Positions 54,062 through 64,000 of a DNA stretch of 64,000 nt are shown here, in pieces. The notes beneath the pieces were generated by a model. It was not told where the DNA came from, made no database searches, and saw nothing but the letters and a program-made list of their open reading frames with translations. A program made the position numbers and the translations under genes. The stretch lies in contig JAEBUN010000011.1 of NCBI GenBank assembly GCA_023014365.1, positions 558,001 to 622,000 of the forward strand, in the 5' to 3' direction. Within the stretch, counting starts at the first letter, position 1; every line of letters starts with the position of its first letter. This DNA comes from Lepiota brunneoincarnata. Lineage: Eukaryota > Basidiomycota > Agaricomycetes > Agaricales > Agaricaceae.

Positions 54062-56896
54062 ATGTCCGACTCTTCAGATGCAGGTAGTGGCCCGGTCTAT
54101 CCCACGAGAGGTGGATTCCGTGGACGGGGTCGCGGTCGCGGTGGCAGAGGTGCGCTAGCAATGTCAAACTCTCGCCCCTTTGGCCCAATTTCCCAGTGTC
54201 AGCTACATTACGCTCCCTATAGGCCTCGTTCTGGGTTAGTATTTAGCATCTCTCTCCACGCTTTTCCGTGCTGACCGGTTCTTCTCCATGCTACAGTGTT
54301 GCGGATAAACCGCCTACTTCCGCTGCATATGGTCGTGCGCTCGGCTTCGTTACGACCGCCAAACTGGACGAGTTAGAGAAACAACGCGAGGCATACAAAG
54401 ACTTTTCCAAAGCCCTGACCACCTCGGACTCTCCTTCCGGCCTTACTCTCACCGGGGGCTCCGATACCACGAAAAACTCGAATACCGCACTCATCGACCG
54501 TCTCGAAGTTCTGTACCGTGCCGTCATGAATCACCTCGCCCCAGGTACCTCACGTATCATCAACGGCAGCATCAACATCGATGATCTCGGTGTCTGGCTT
54601 GCCCGCGCCAGGGCAGACCCCAATTTCGATACAAATGTCATCAGAGAATGGACTGGTGGCCTTGAGACCCATATCAAGCAGGGCGAGATGAAACTCGAAT
54701 TTGCTAGGCTGTGTGGGCGGCTCTATACCGACTGGCTGGAGAGTGGTGATGCAGTTACTGTCCGCAGCGATCTTAGCGGGCCCCTACCTGCACAAGAGCA
54801 AGAAAAGGATGATGTCAATGTCAAGCAGGAGGGTAGGAAAGAGCTACACGAACAAGTTGCCCGCCTTCGGTCCATCATCTTCGAGCCTACCAGTATGGAC
54901 ACGGCAGCTCTCAAGACCTACCTCGATGATGTGTTCTCGGCCAAGTCCTCTACGGTGGTGCTGGACCGTATGAGAGCAGGTATGGTTGAATTTGGCAACC
55001 ACCTGCGTGATTGTACGATCACTGCAAGTGATATGCGGTGGACCGTTGAGAGCCTACTCGCTTCGGATCTCATGCTACCAGACAAGCGCGCTGCATTGCG
55101 CGAGTTTACGGATAATCCCACTGTGCTCGAGGAAGTTGCCAACGTTATCAACATGCGTCTCCGAGCTCTCGGGTCGTGGAAGTGGACTGTGGAGGGCATC
55201 GCGGTGGACATGAGGCGGTATTTGCATGGGAGGTATCGCGCGTTTACGGACCCCGATATTCTTGATGCTCTATTCCTCCAGTGGGTGGGTATGATGTGGA
55301 GTATGAAGTTCAAAAAGGACATTAAGAATATCTCTGTATCTGATGCCTGGAAGATAACGATGGTTGGGGACGGGTCAACCAGCCTCGGCGCTGACACAAT
55401 CACTGGTAGATCTGTCAACTCTGCTAGAAAGGACCACCGCTTTTGCCATTTCCTTGTCGGCCACTTGCCTGATGATGTTAATCCTCGGGCGATGTACGAT
55501 GAACCGGCAGATGCTGCCGGCGATGACCAAGGGGATTCGCGGGACGCTTCAGTGGATGTCAAGCAACAGCTGTTGAACGTCATGTCGACGGAGTGTTATT
55601 TCAATCTTAGCCTCCATGACTCTCACACTATCGTACGTACCGATATCGAGTGGTTTGGCCCTTCCCTTCCACACGAATCCATCATCACCGTCCTCCGCTT
55701 CTTTGGCGTTCCCGAGGACTGGCTCGAATTCTTCCGTACATTCCTTCGCATGCCCATTCGCTTCCCCGGGGAACTGAATGTCCACACCAGAGCGCGTGGT
55801 ACACCCATCAGCTACGCCCTCAGCGGATTTTTCGGTGAGGCTATCCTATATGCTATGGATTTTGCTGTCAACCAACGCGCAAATGGATTGTTCCTCTACC
55901 GTATCCACGATGATATATGGTTTTGGGATTATGACGCCCGTCGTTGCGCGGCCGCATGGCAAGAAATGAACAAGTATGCTGATCTAGTCGGGTTGAAGTT
56001 TAACAAAGACAAGACAGGCTCAGCTTGCGTCCAAGGCGAGATCCATCCTGACCTACCAGTTGGCGATATTCACTGGGGATTCCTCAAATTCGACGTCTCA
56101 CAGGCCCGTTTCATTATCGATCAAGAGCAAGTTGATGGACATATACGAGAGCTGCGTCATCAGCTCGGGAACGCCAAGTCCTTACTCGGTTGGATTAGTG
56201 TGTACAACAAGTACATGGCGTTCTTTGTCCGGAACTTTTCCGGCAAACCCGCAGGATGCTTTGGGAAACGACATGTGAAGGATATGGCGAAGACTCTGGT
56301 CAGAATCCAGCAGGAGATTATCCCTGGTTCCATTGGAGTGATCGAGTACCTAGAAGCGGAGCTAGCCACACGTTACAACATCCGTGATCTCCCTCGTGGT
56401 TACTTCTATTTCCCCCTCTCCATCGGCGGACTGGCGCTTCGCGACCCTCTCATTGACATCCTAGTCATGGGCGAAGAGATGGAAGACGAGGCCACCACAG
56501 TATATCGATAATGCACTGCTCCAGGAACAAGAGGTTTACGAAAATGCCAAAAGAACATGGGAACAGCAACAAGCTGCGTCACAGAAAACTGATTCTCCTC
56601 CACCAGTCTACTGGTCTTTCAAGGCGTACTGCGAGATGCTCTCTTATAACCTCTGGAGCGTTTATACAAGCTTAGTCAAAGTAAACCGCCCGCGAGCTGC
56701 GCTCCTGACGCCTGTAATCAGGTCTGTCGTGAGGCAGGATATGTTGGGTACGGACCCTTATAAGACGTGGGTGTTTGAGGCATATGGAAAGGAAGTGATT
56801 AGGAAATTTGGGGGGTTGGATATTGTAGATCCTAGGATGATTCCGATAGGGTTAGTGCATCTGTATAAGACCTCCAGGATTAGGTGGGACCAATAG
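54062..56896 (+). CDS. rvt: Cellular reverse-transcriptase-related protein (rvt-like), C-terminal frameshift
   Basis: It reads as a member of the rvt group, domesticated reverse transcriptases kept as cellular genes in fungi. Exon 1 (54062-54234) carries an RGG-like N-terminus (RGGFRGRGRGRGGRGALA); exon 2 begins at 54297. Following a long helical N-terminal region come RT motifs: TDIEWFGPSLPHESIITVL (motif A), RGTPISYALSGFFGEAILYA (motif B) and FLYRIHDDIWFWD (motif C, catalytic HDD). The thumb-like LGNAKSLLGWISVYNKYMAF and LPRGYFYFPLSIGGLALRDP follow. No integrase, RNase H, gag or LTR flanks it, in keeping with a single-copy host gene. Near 56497 the frame ends (EATTVYR, stop at 56511), while one base over it continues as DNALLQEQEVYENAKRTWEQ to KTSRIRWDQ at 56896. 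Total about 930 residues, within the group's usual range as I recall it. Confidence 0.75.
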
Positions 56897-57108
56897 TCCC
56901 TGGGGAATACAGTATTCAACTGATTCGAGAATTGTAAATACAGAACTGCTGTCCCTGGTCCTAATACTTGTCACTCCTTGCCTCAATCTCAGACTTGCTG
57001 GTCATGCGCGAGCGGTGATTCAGCTAAAGTCTAGGATTGGGCGCATCCCCAAACCAGCTCCGAATAGTCATTCCTATTCTATGGTGCTTAATGCTCTACC
57101 CCTAAACA

Positions 57109-58881
57109 TCACCGGGCGGTTGAGAACTTGTATGTGGTACTCCATTCAAAGTCCCTTCCAGGCTCGTCTGCAAAAAGAAACGATATAACTGAGCTTCCGG
57201 CGCCGATTGCTCCAAATGTAAGTGACTTACAAATTTGGTCGACCCCCCATTCTGGTGTATTGATAGCATCAACGTAACCTTGCTGCTCAATCGCAATCGC
57301 ACCCCATCTACCATACCTAAGGGAGGGACCTCCATGCACCCGTTTCCGGGTGGTATTCAAAAAAAACGCAGTATAAACTTGCACGGCGGGTTGGTTGGAG
57401 GAAATGTCGACTCTGCATCAAATCGGGCCTTTAGATGCATCTCAGGAAGCGGAATTTTCTTAGCGTCACACCTAATACCAGATTTGTCGCTCCATAGGGA
57501 AGTTCCAGCACGATTACTCTCGCTGCGGTCGTAAATCCAGCAGTGGTCGTAACCCTGACATCCTTTTGGCATAGAGTAAGACAATTGCGAGGGTGCTGAC
57601 AGTCAGGGAGCAAAGATTGACTTACCGCTTCCGCACAGGTTCTGGGTATCATTCCAACGAGCACCAACTTTTTGCTCCTTCCTAAAGTCGAAGGGAGTAC
57701 CGGCGGCGCCAATGAAGGCACCTGTTGGAATAGCATTGCCATCTAGTTGTACCACACGCGATGAGTCGACTTGAAGGTGGTGGTCGAGTATGGTATCAAC
57801 GCCATCCTGGAACGCGTCGAGATTCCTGATTCCTCACTGTTTAAGTTGTTCCGTTTGAACAAAAACGTAGTACAAACCAGTAGACGTGTTGGGTGAGCAT
57901 GATTGGAGTCTGGACGAATTGGTAGGTTTCCAAAAGTCAATGAGGACCGGGGGCTGATAAATACCTTTTCGGTCGCGTAAGCACGGACACTGGACTTGAG
58001 TACACCACCATTGAAGACTGCGTGTGTTGCCTGTTTCTCTGAGTTCAGTCACATGTTGTGAGCGTGCAGCTAGAATAGTAAGTGCTCACAAGTGCTGTTA
58101 CCGTTCCAGGAAATCCTTCATCAGCGTTGTCCACGTGCTTATAGGTAACACTGGTAGGTGTGTGGGCAACGACAGTCCAGTTGCGACGGTCCCATCCAAA
58201 TATACCGCCGTGGAGCGTTACCTAAAAGAAGAGCCTCAGTGTGAACACCATAGAAATGCCGGGGCCCCCTACCTGACCTGCGGCCAAATATTTCAGCCTA
58301 GTTACGAATAGAATAGAATCTGGGGGACTTACCATCGTGATCATTTGTGGGTATCTGGTATACATTGGGGCCCGGAGGCTGGGCTTCCTTGGTGATAGGG
58401 ATGGAGAAAGTACCTACGTGGCCAGGGGTCAGCGCTTAGCTTTCGAGAGCTTAGTGCAGAACCAAAGGAACAAACCATTCTTGATGCGATTAGCGTATCT
58501 CCCGACAATAGCGTTAAATACGGGGTGATCCGGGTCCGTTAGGAGCCGCGACTGCAAAGAGATTTTTCAGACAGACGCTGAACAGCGGTAGGATATCGTC
58601 GAACGTTGTCATCATATCCCAGAACGACGTCTCGAGGTCGCCCAAACTTGTCCTTTACCCAGAGCTCTGTCAAAGTCGCACCGAAGGAGACAAATTTTGC
58701 TGTGATAGAACCGTCAGGAGCTTTCAGTTCTGTCAAATCGAATGGCTACAAAACATGGATTCATTAGCATTTTTCTTGCCAACGAGAAAGTAACTCTTAC
58801 CCAATTGGATGCCGGAGTCACCGAGGCAAAGGTGATGCCCCCCAGGCCTAACGTGAACAGTAGTTGAACTAGCATTTTCAT
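57109..58881 (-). CDS. Secreted aldose 1-epimerase (galactose mutarotase-like)
   Basis: It interconverts alpha and beta anomers of galactose/glucose-type sugars. ATG 58881 gives MKMLVQLLFTLGLGGITFAS, a signal peptide, so the enzyme is predicted to be secreted. Exons then read PFDLTELKAPDGSITAKFVS, FGATLTELWVKDKFGRPRDV, VLGYDDN, TDPDHPVFNAIVGRYANRIK, VTLHGGIFGWDRRNWTVVAH, TPIMLTQHVYWNLDAFQDG, DGNAIPTGAFIGAAGTPFDF, GYDHCWIYDR, SNQPAVQVYTAFFLN and YGRWGAIAIEQQGYVDAINT, ending EWSTTYKFSTAR at 57109. The conserved GRYANRI and LHGG His, the later H in TQHVYWN and the catalytic Glu in AIEQQGYVDAI can be seen. About nine short introns with consensus sites. Looks intact. Confidence 0.92.
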
Positions 58882-60701
58882 CGCGTCCTTCATCAGGGTA
58901 AGAGTTGGATCCAAGAAAGTTCCAGCTATAAGTACTAGCGGGCATGGTTATATAAAGGGTTAGACTGGGATAAACGTCGCACTTTCGCGCAAATGGAGAG
59001 TCGCGCCTGGGGGTGTGAACTCCTACCCACGCTATTGGATCTTCCCAGACATCAATCATATGACGCCGTTTCGAATACTCCGCTGCACATACTGGACAAT
59101 AAGTCGTTGTGAACGGATATTCGAATGATGACAGAGCGCCTGATTCCCCCGGATTGATGATGGGAGAAGCAGCACCTGCGGTGGTAGTGGTGCTTAGCGA
59201 CGTTCACGAGACTGGGCCGCCACGCTCGCTCTGTTCAACCCCCCATTTGTTCGGAGAAATAGCAAGAATAATTCTGATCCACTTACGGAATATTGTCGGC
59301 TTCGCACCGCCGTGCACGGGGCCCAAGCTAAAAACAGAAAGCTGCGATGGTGCGTATCCCAGTGCACAGGAGTGAGCGATGCAATCTCCCTCGAGGAACG
59401 GACAGCGAAATCAACGGATAGTTCATCGTTTTTCTAAAGTGGCCCGTTCGGCTGCAGACTCGTTAAGCTGGAGCTAAGTGATGCACACCCCATATGTGCG
59501 TTGGCACCGACAGGGATTGGCTGGGCATCATAGCCAGGTTATGGATTGTACGCGCAGTTGAAAGCTACTGGAATAGCTGGCACATGAGAGGGAAGTAGAA
59601 GGCAACATGAAGGGTCCCTAACAACTGTGTGCTCACGTGACACTGCGGCACAACACTTGTACTTTCCCCGGAATGATTCAGTTATCCTAATTGACTGTAG
59701 CACCCCAGCTTTTATTCTTGTAATCCACTCTCCTGGTGACATGGTTGGGCTTTCCACCTGTGCTCACGGATTGAAATTGTATCACGGTCTCGCGGTGGTC
59801 TTCGGCTTTCTCGAGGAGCGTAAATTTGGCAGTATCAATTGAGGAATCTCATATAATCAAGAGATTGACGAAATTCAGGCACCTCTCAATACAAAATCGA
59901 TCTTTCGTGGACAATCCACCAGTCACATTTGCGGACCCATCAATATGATCGTCAACAGCCGTGAAACCCATCACTAACTTCCCCATGTATGCTTATACCC
60001 ATGGTCCCACTTAACGGCTATTGCTGGAAAAATGATCTGGGGGGCGACAAGCAACTTGCGGAGGGAACTTGACGCCCCAACCCCCCTGCCGGTTGTGGTT
60101 CGCCGTTAATGACTATGTAGCACTGGGGGAGAGACGGGGGATGTGGGGTGCAGAGGAAGATCAATGGGGCTTTGATCTGAGGAAGGCGTTTATACAGGAT
60201 GAAAGATGTGCAAGGATGGAAGCAATTGATAACGATGATGTAGCAGATTCGGCTCAACATGGCAGCGACACCGACGACGACGAAACCGTAAAGTTAAGCC
60301 CTCATGCATATCCATAATTTCATCTGAACTAACCAACATCACCTGCCGATCCTTGGAATCACTAGCCCGACTCGTACATCTCCCCTCTACGCCGTCGGGC
60401 GAACTGGGGTTACTAAAGGGCCCTCATCTCGCTCAATCCGGCTGAAGGGCCAACAGTACCGGCCGAGAGATGTCATGAGCCTGTTCGCTGGGGGTTGCTG
60501 CCTCTGGGGCGAGGGCATCCCCGTTGGCGCGGCCTGTGTGCTGAGATGCTGTAAAATACTGTCAGCGTCTCTTCTCAAAAGTCAAGGGAAGCAAGGTAAC
60601 ATGCCCAAGCACCAGCTCCCAGGCTATCCCACTCCTCCTGTCCCTTACTTGAAGGCTCCCGGACCTCCTTCCACTCTTCCTCGCACGCAGCCCCACTGTA
60701 C
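58882..60701. other. Intergenic; one unsupported short frame
   Basis: An open frame at 60069-60317 ends in an acidic tail (DTDDDE). It may be the last exon of something, but no domain or upstream exon was found. Nothing else recognised. Confidence 0.4.
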
Positions 60702-61383
60702 TGAAGAGTGGGTTACAGATCTCCTACAGGTGAATCGAGTCGAAACAAAGCGAAACAGCAAAAAACGACACGAAGCAAGAAATGAAGTGCGAGCGTGACT
60801 AGAGAAACAATCATTGGACTTTGAAAATTAGGAGGATTTGTTGAGGAAAAGGGAGGGGTTGTGAGAGAGAAGTGCGAGGCGAAAGGTTGGGCCATGTACT
60901 GACTGGCGAACATGTCTCCGAGGGCTGTACTCCATATACAAGTAAAGAAGTAGTAGATTCTTATTTTATTTCCTATGCCCGAAAGGGAGAGGGGAATAAG
61001 AGATAATAACACTAGACCACTTCTTGGAGACGGGGAGAGTGAAATAGGAGACAAAAGGGAAGTTTTCACAACTACATTAGCAAAGGATTAGGAAAGAAAA
61101 AAGAGATAGATGAAAGAGATGGTGTGCGAGGCACAGAGAATTCCGCACAAGGAGAGAAAATTTGCGTCCATGGTCACGCTCAGGCTAAGTAATAGTAATG
61201 GAAAGTAAATATCTGAATGGGTGAGTTCGCAAGCAGAGCGGGGGGGTTGTCGAAATGATGATAGGCCCCTGGACATGGGCGCTCCGAGGTCCCTGATCCG
61301 AGGTTCGTCGAGGTTCATCATCAGACAACTATGAGATTATGTGTGGTGGCCATTACACCTACAGCCACATTTCCACTTCTACA
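60702..61383 (-). mobile_element. Diverged solo LTR (family 1), target duplication GTAC
   Basis: A 682-bp reverse-orientation relative of the 19578 LTR, TGAAGAGTGGGTTACAG to CATTTCCACTTCTACA. It has the same order of blocks (GAAACAAAGCGAAACAGC, ATATACAAGTAAAGAAG, GGGCGCTCCGAG) but many substitutions. Four-base GTAC repeats at 60698-60701 and 61384-61387 fix its limits. The inverted terminal bases and the duplication support an old, independent insertion. Confidence 0.78.
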
Positions 61384-62776
61384 GTACCTCTGTACTCTTC
61401 TTCCGCATTGGATTCTCCTTTATCTCCCCCCCTGGTTGTTTCTCCCTCGATGCCGATATGTGTACTTGCTCTATATGCTTCGGTAGGGCATCAGCGATCC
61501 CACTCCGACCCTGGCATTGCGTAGTGGATGAAACCATGAGTGTTGAAGGAGTTGCACCAGGCAGATGAGGACGCTCTTTGCAATGAATGCCATTTGAGAC
61601 CCAAATACAGCAGGCCTTTTCGCGCCACCCCTTCCAAAAAAATTACCCCCCGTATCGAAACGTGGGACACCTACGGTCCCCCGTTCCCTGAGAATGCCTA
61701 ACTTCTTCTCCATTCCTGGCAGAGCGGCCCACCAATCGTCCTTCAAAAGAGAGACTTGTTGCTGTGAGGGTCATAGATAAGAAAGTTATGTGTGCCGGGC
61801 TACTTAAGACTCCAGGCCCTGGCCGGCTTCACAATCCGTGTGCCCTGTCCATCAGCTCGCAGTGCCTCGACAGTCGACAGGTTCTGCTGCCGCGTTGCAT
61901 GCATCGGGCGGTCAAGGTGTTTTGCTTTGGGTGTCCGGAACTTTGGTACGATGTCAACTCACGTGTCGTGACATAGAGAATCTTTGGCTGTGCTCCGCTC
62001 GAATGGGTACTCCGACGCATCCTGGTATCACAAGCCCGATTGTCCCGCTTACACTCCCACCTCATGAGGCGCTCAGAGGGGCTGGGTCAGTTCTCGATCC
62101 TGTTCAGAGACGGAGCCCCCAACCGGATCCGCCCACGTGTGCCGACGCCACAATCATACATTGGTGTGATGTTTGCGTCCTACATTCGGATTCCCTGAAC
62201 TTGGTTCCACGTTAATGTTCAAACGTGCTTGGTTACTGTTCCTTATGCGCTCCCTATCGCCGTGTCCTTCATCTCAGAAGCTATGCTGTGTAAGTACGCC
62301 TTCCCTGCTCCCTGACATGGGACGACTGCTTAGGCAACTATTTATACTGGCTACATCTCTTGGTAAATTGACATGCGGCTCCATTTTCATATAATTTACC
62401 CTCGGTTCTCTGGCATAACCCCCCATGGTTGTGCGTGCCACGAACAGGGGCTCCAGATTCTCCACTGGTTAGCTACCACCCTTCTACTTCGCGTTCTGAG
62501 TATACATCACAACAAGCAAACTGGTGCAAAAATGCGGTGGCCTTGTACTCTGCATGGCAGTATGCCAGCAAGGTGTCAAATTTTCTGTTGGCAACCGGCA
62601 ATACTGGTTCAAGGAACCGACAGCCGCTTTAATAATCCATGTCGCGTCTGAGTGTCTCCTCCGTATTCCCGCCTGTTCCCGGAAGCAGCACTAATCCGAA
62701 GCAGTGAAGGACATGATAAAAACCCAACCTCCACAAGCTGGCTTTCAGTAAAATTTCGCCATCCAGCAAGCCAACA
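61384..62776. other. Intergenic, no gene recognised
   Basis: Upstream of the acyl-CoA oxidase. Short frames only (for example 61764-61976 and 61838-62215), without domains. Confidence 0.45.
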
Positions 62777-64000
62777 ATGAGGCACCAGCTACAGGCACAC
62801 CCACTCTTCCGAGCTCGCACTGAGCTTCTTTCGCCTGAAGAAAATGCCGCTATCTCATACAAACGAGCACGCCTTTTGGCCAAAGCGCATCGTGAGCCCC
62901 TCCCCCACACACTGACGCTCATCTCCTTCCTCAACGTTTATTCAGCCCTCACTGCTCACGATGTATGTACAAAATTGTACACCTCGGTTCTGGGCATTGT
63001 TTAGGGATCCCCTATGTGTAACCGACACCACTATGTTCACCATCCTCGTGTGCCATATCAATTTGGCCATAGGAACACTCTCCAGGCATCTGAAGTGCCG
63101 TCCTGACCTTAAACCACTTGTTGACAAGCTTCTGCGTTTTGAAACACTTGGCTTATACCAGACAACAGAGCGTGGTCATGGCGTAGATGCCTTTAATGTA
63201 GAGACGACAGCAACCAAAACTCCCTATGGTTTCATCCTCAATACCCCGAGGGAGGAAGCGGCCAAGTACGCCACAGCTCTCCGTTCATCCTATGTACATT
63301 CAACCATGCTCTTCCAGATTTATGCCAGGGACTTCACCACGTTTCGGTATCCCAAAGGTCTCCCTTGTCATGGCACGCTTGATCGTAAACGAAAAAGACT
63401 GTGGGACTCGTTTCTTCATTGTTCCTATATGCAACGAACGTGAAATGTATAGTGGTGTCGAGTCCGTCGGACTTCCTCCCCGCAGTGGCACGCAACCATT
63501 TGATTGGTCCATCACCCGTTTCAACAACGTGCATTTACCCCCAACAGCACTCGTTTGTTCCAACATGAACTACCTTTCGCCACCTGAAAATCCACTCGAA
63601 TCTTGGTGGGACGAAATATGGCGAGTCCAAGTCGGTGGACTCGTTGTCGTAGCCCCGTTGATAACAGTTGTCAAAGGAACAGCATATATTGGGGAGCGAT
63701 ATTCGATGCATCGATCTATCACAAGTAAAGAAGGCTTACCCGTCCCCATCATGGCGTTCCGCACCCAACAATGGCCCATTACGCATGCGGCGGCTGTGGC
63801 TCTGGTATTGGACAACTGATACCCTGTCGTCGTTAATTCTGTCCTGGATAAATCCATAGTATCAAAACGTTCGACACGTCCTCATCACCATTGCTAAAAC
63901 CACTATCTACCGGCACTCTCAAAGATGTTTTCCAGAGGTTTCCGAACGTTGCGGTGCACAGGGTACCTTCGAACACAACTATATGGCAAAATGGGAGGTA
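62777..64000 (+). CDS. Acyl-CoA oxidase/dehydrogenase family protein (5' part), one frameshift
   Basis: The 5' part of an acyl-CoA oxidase-like flavoenzyme, which makes the first double bond in peroxisomal fatty-acid beta-oxidation; the 3' end is outside the window. Start ATG 62777 (MRHQLQAHPLFRARTELLSP). Later: RFWALFRDPLCVTDTTMF, LVDKLLRFETLGLYQTTERG, HGVDAFNVETTATKTPYGFI, an intron from 63269, FMPGTSPRFGIPKVSLVMAR, CGTRFFIVPICNEREMYSGV, LPPRSGTQPFDWSITRFNNV and GLPVPIMAFRTQQWPITHAA. A second intron follows, then NVRHVLITIAKTTIYRH and PEVSERCGAQGTFEHNYMA at the edge. Between AHDVCTKL and PRFWALF one extra A (62979) breaks the frame; without it TKLSPRFWALFRDP reads through, as the family requires. 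Confidence 0.87.

Noticed and set aside
56462..56500. A 37-40 bp intron explaining the frame change near the end of rvt
   Set aside because: The donor is weak, the length is below the usual range here, and the removed stretch reads as plausible protein; a one-base insertion is simpler.
62963..63004. Very short intron explaining the frame change in acyl-CoA oxidase
   Set aside because: No GT-AG pair there gives the right phase at a credible length, and an intron would delete PRFWALF, which the family conserves; a single inserted base fits better.
63810..63822. Nonsense codon in the acyl-CoA oxidase after VALVLDN
   Set aside because: A GT donor just upstream (GCTCTG then GTATTGG) and an AG at 63858 remove this stretch as a 59-bp intron and rejoin a family-like reading.

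Overview
The window looks like nuclear DNA of a filamentous basidiomycete, most likely an Agaricomycete; a Rhizoctonia-like lineage is an impression, not a proof. The grounds are genes cut by many 45-65 bp GT-AG introns, a DUF6533 multi-pass membrane protein, a long NACHT-WD40 (fungal NLR) protein, a PLAC8 protein, a secreted aldose epimerase, and repeats typical of repeat-rich fungal genomes. I saw no rRNA, tRNA or CRISPR array, but I could not run a covariance search for tRNAs.

Layout. 1-752: 3' end of a WrbA-type quinone reductase, with a decayed partial copy of the same gene at 1820-2290. 2726-4007 and 5689-6945: two paralogous nine-exon short-chain dehydrogenases sharing a 21-nt microexon. 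6979-8663 (-): DUF6533 membrane protein. 10538-12494 (-): Mep/Amt ammonium transporter, broken by two single-base insertions. 14082-15230 (+): a probably mitochondrial helical protein. 15867-35435: three repeat units, each carrying a MUP1-type methionine permease on the minus strand plus the remains of a second, diverged permease. The array is broken up by solo LTRs with 4-bp target duplications, a dead Tc1/mariner element nested in one LTR, and an hAT-like MITE with a perfect 8-bp target duplication. 36056-36783 (-): PLAC8 protein. 38056-39312 (-): eIF3 subunit G.

39900-49650 holds a NACHT-WD40 gene (41311-46564, -) and an internally deleted duplicate of it (48306-49648), both beside a second LTR family. 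50.7-52.6 kb holds fragments of transposon-like genes. 54062-56896 (+) encodes what I take to be the fungal rvt protein, a cellular reverse-transcriptase-related gene. 57109-58881 (-) is a secreted aldose 1-epimerase, and 62777 to the window end is the 5' part of an acyl-CoA oxidase.

The genes do not form one pathway. The coherent themes are nutrient uptake (ammonium, methionine permeases), carbon and lipid oxidation, and an intracellular surveillance receptor set among transposon debris. The most notable items are the rvt gene, the permease array rebuilt by LTRs, the truncated NLR duplicate, and a recurrent single-A insertion pattern that breaks four otherwise well-conserved genes.
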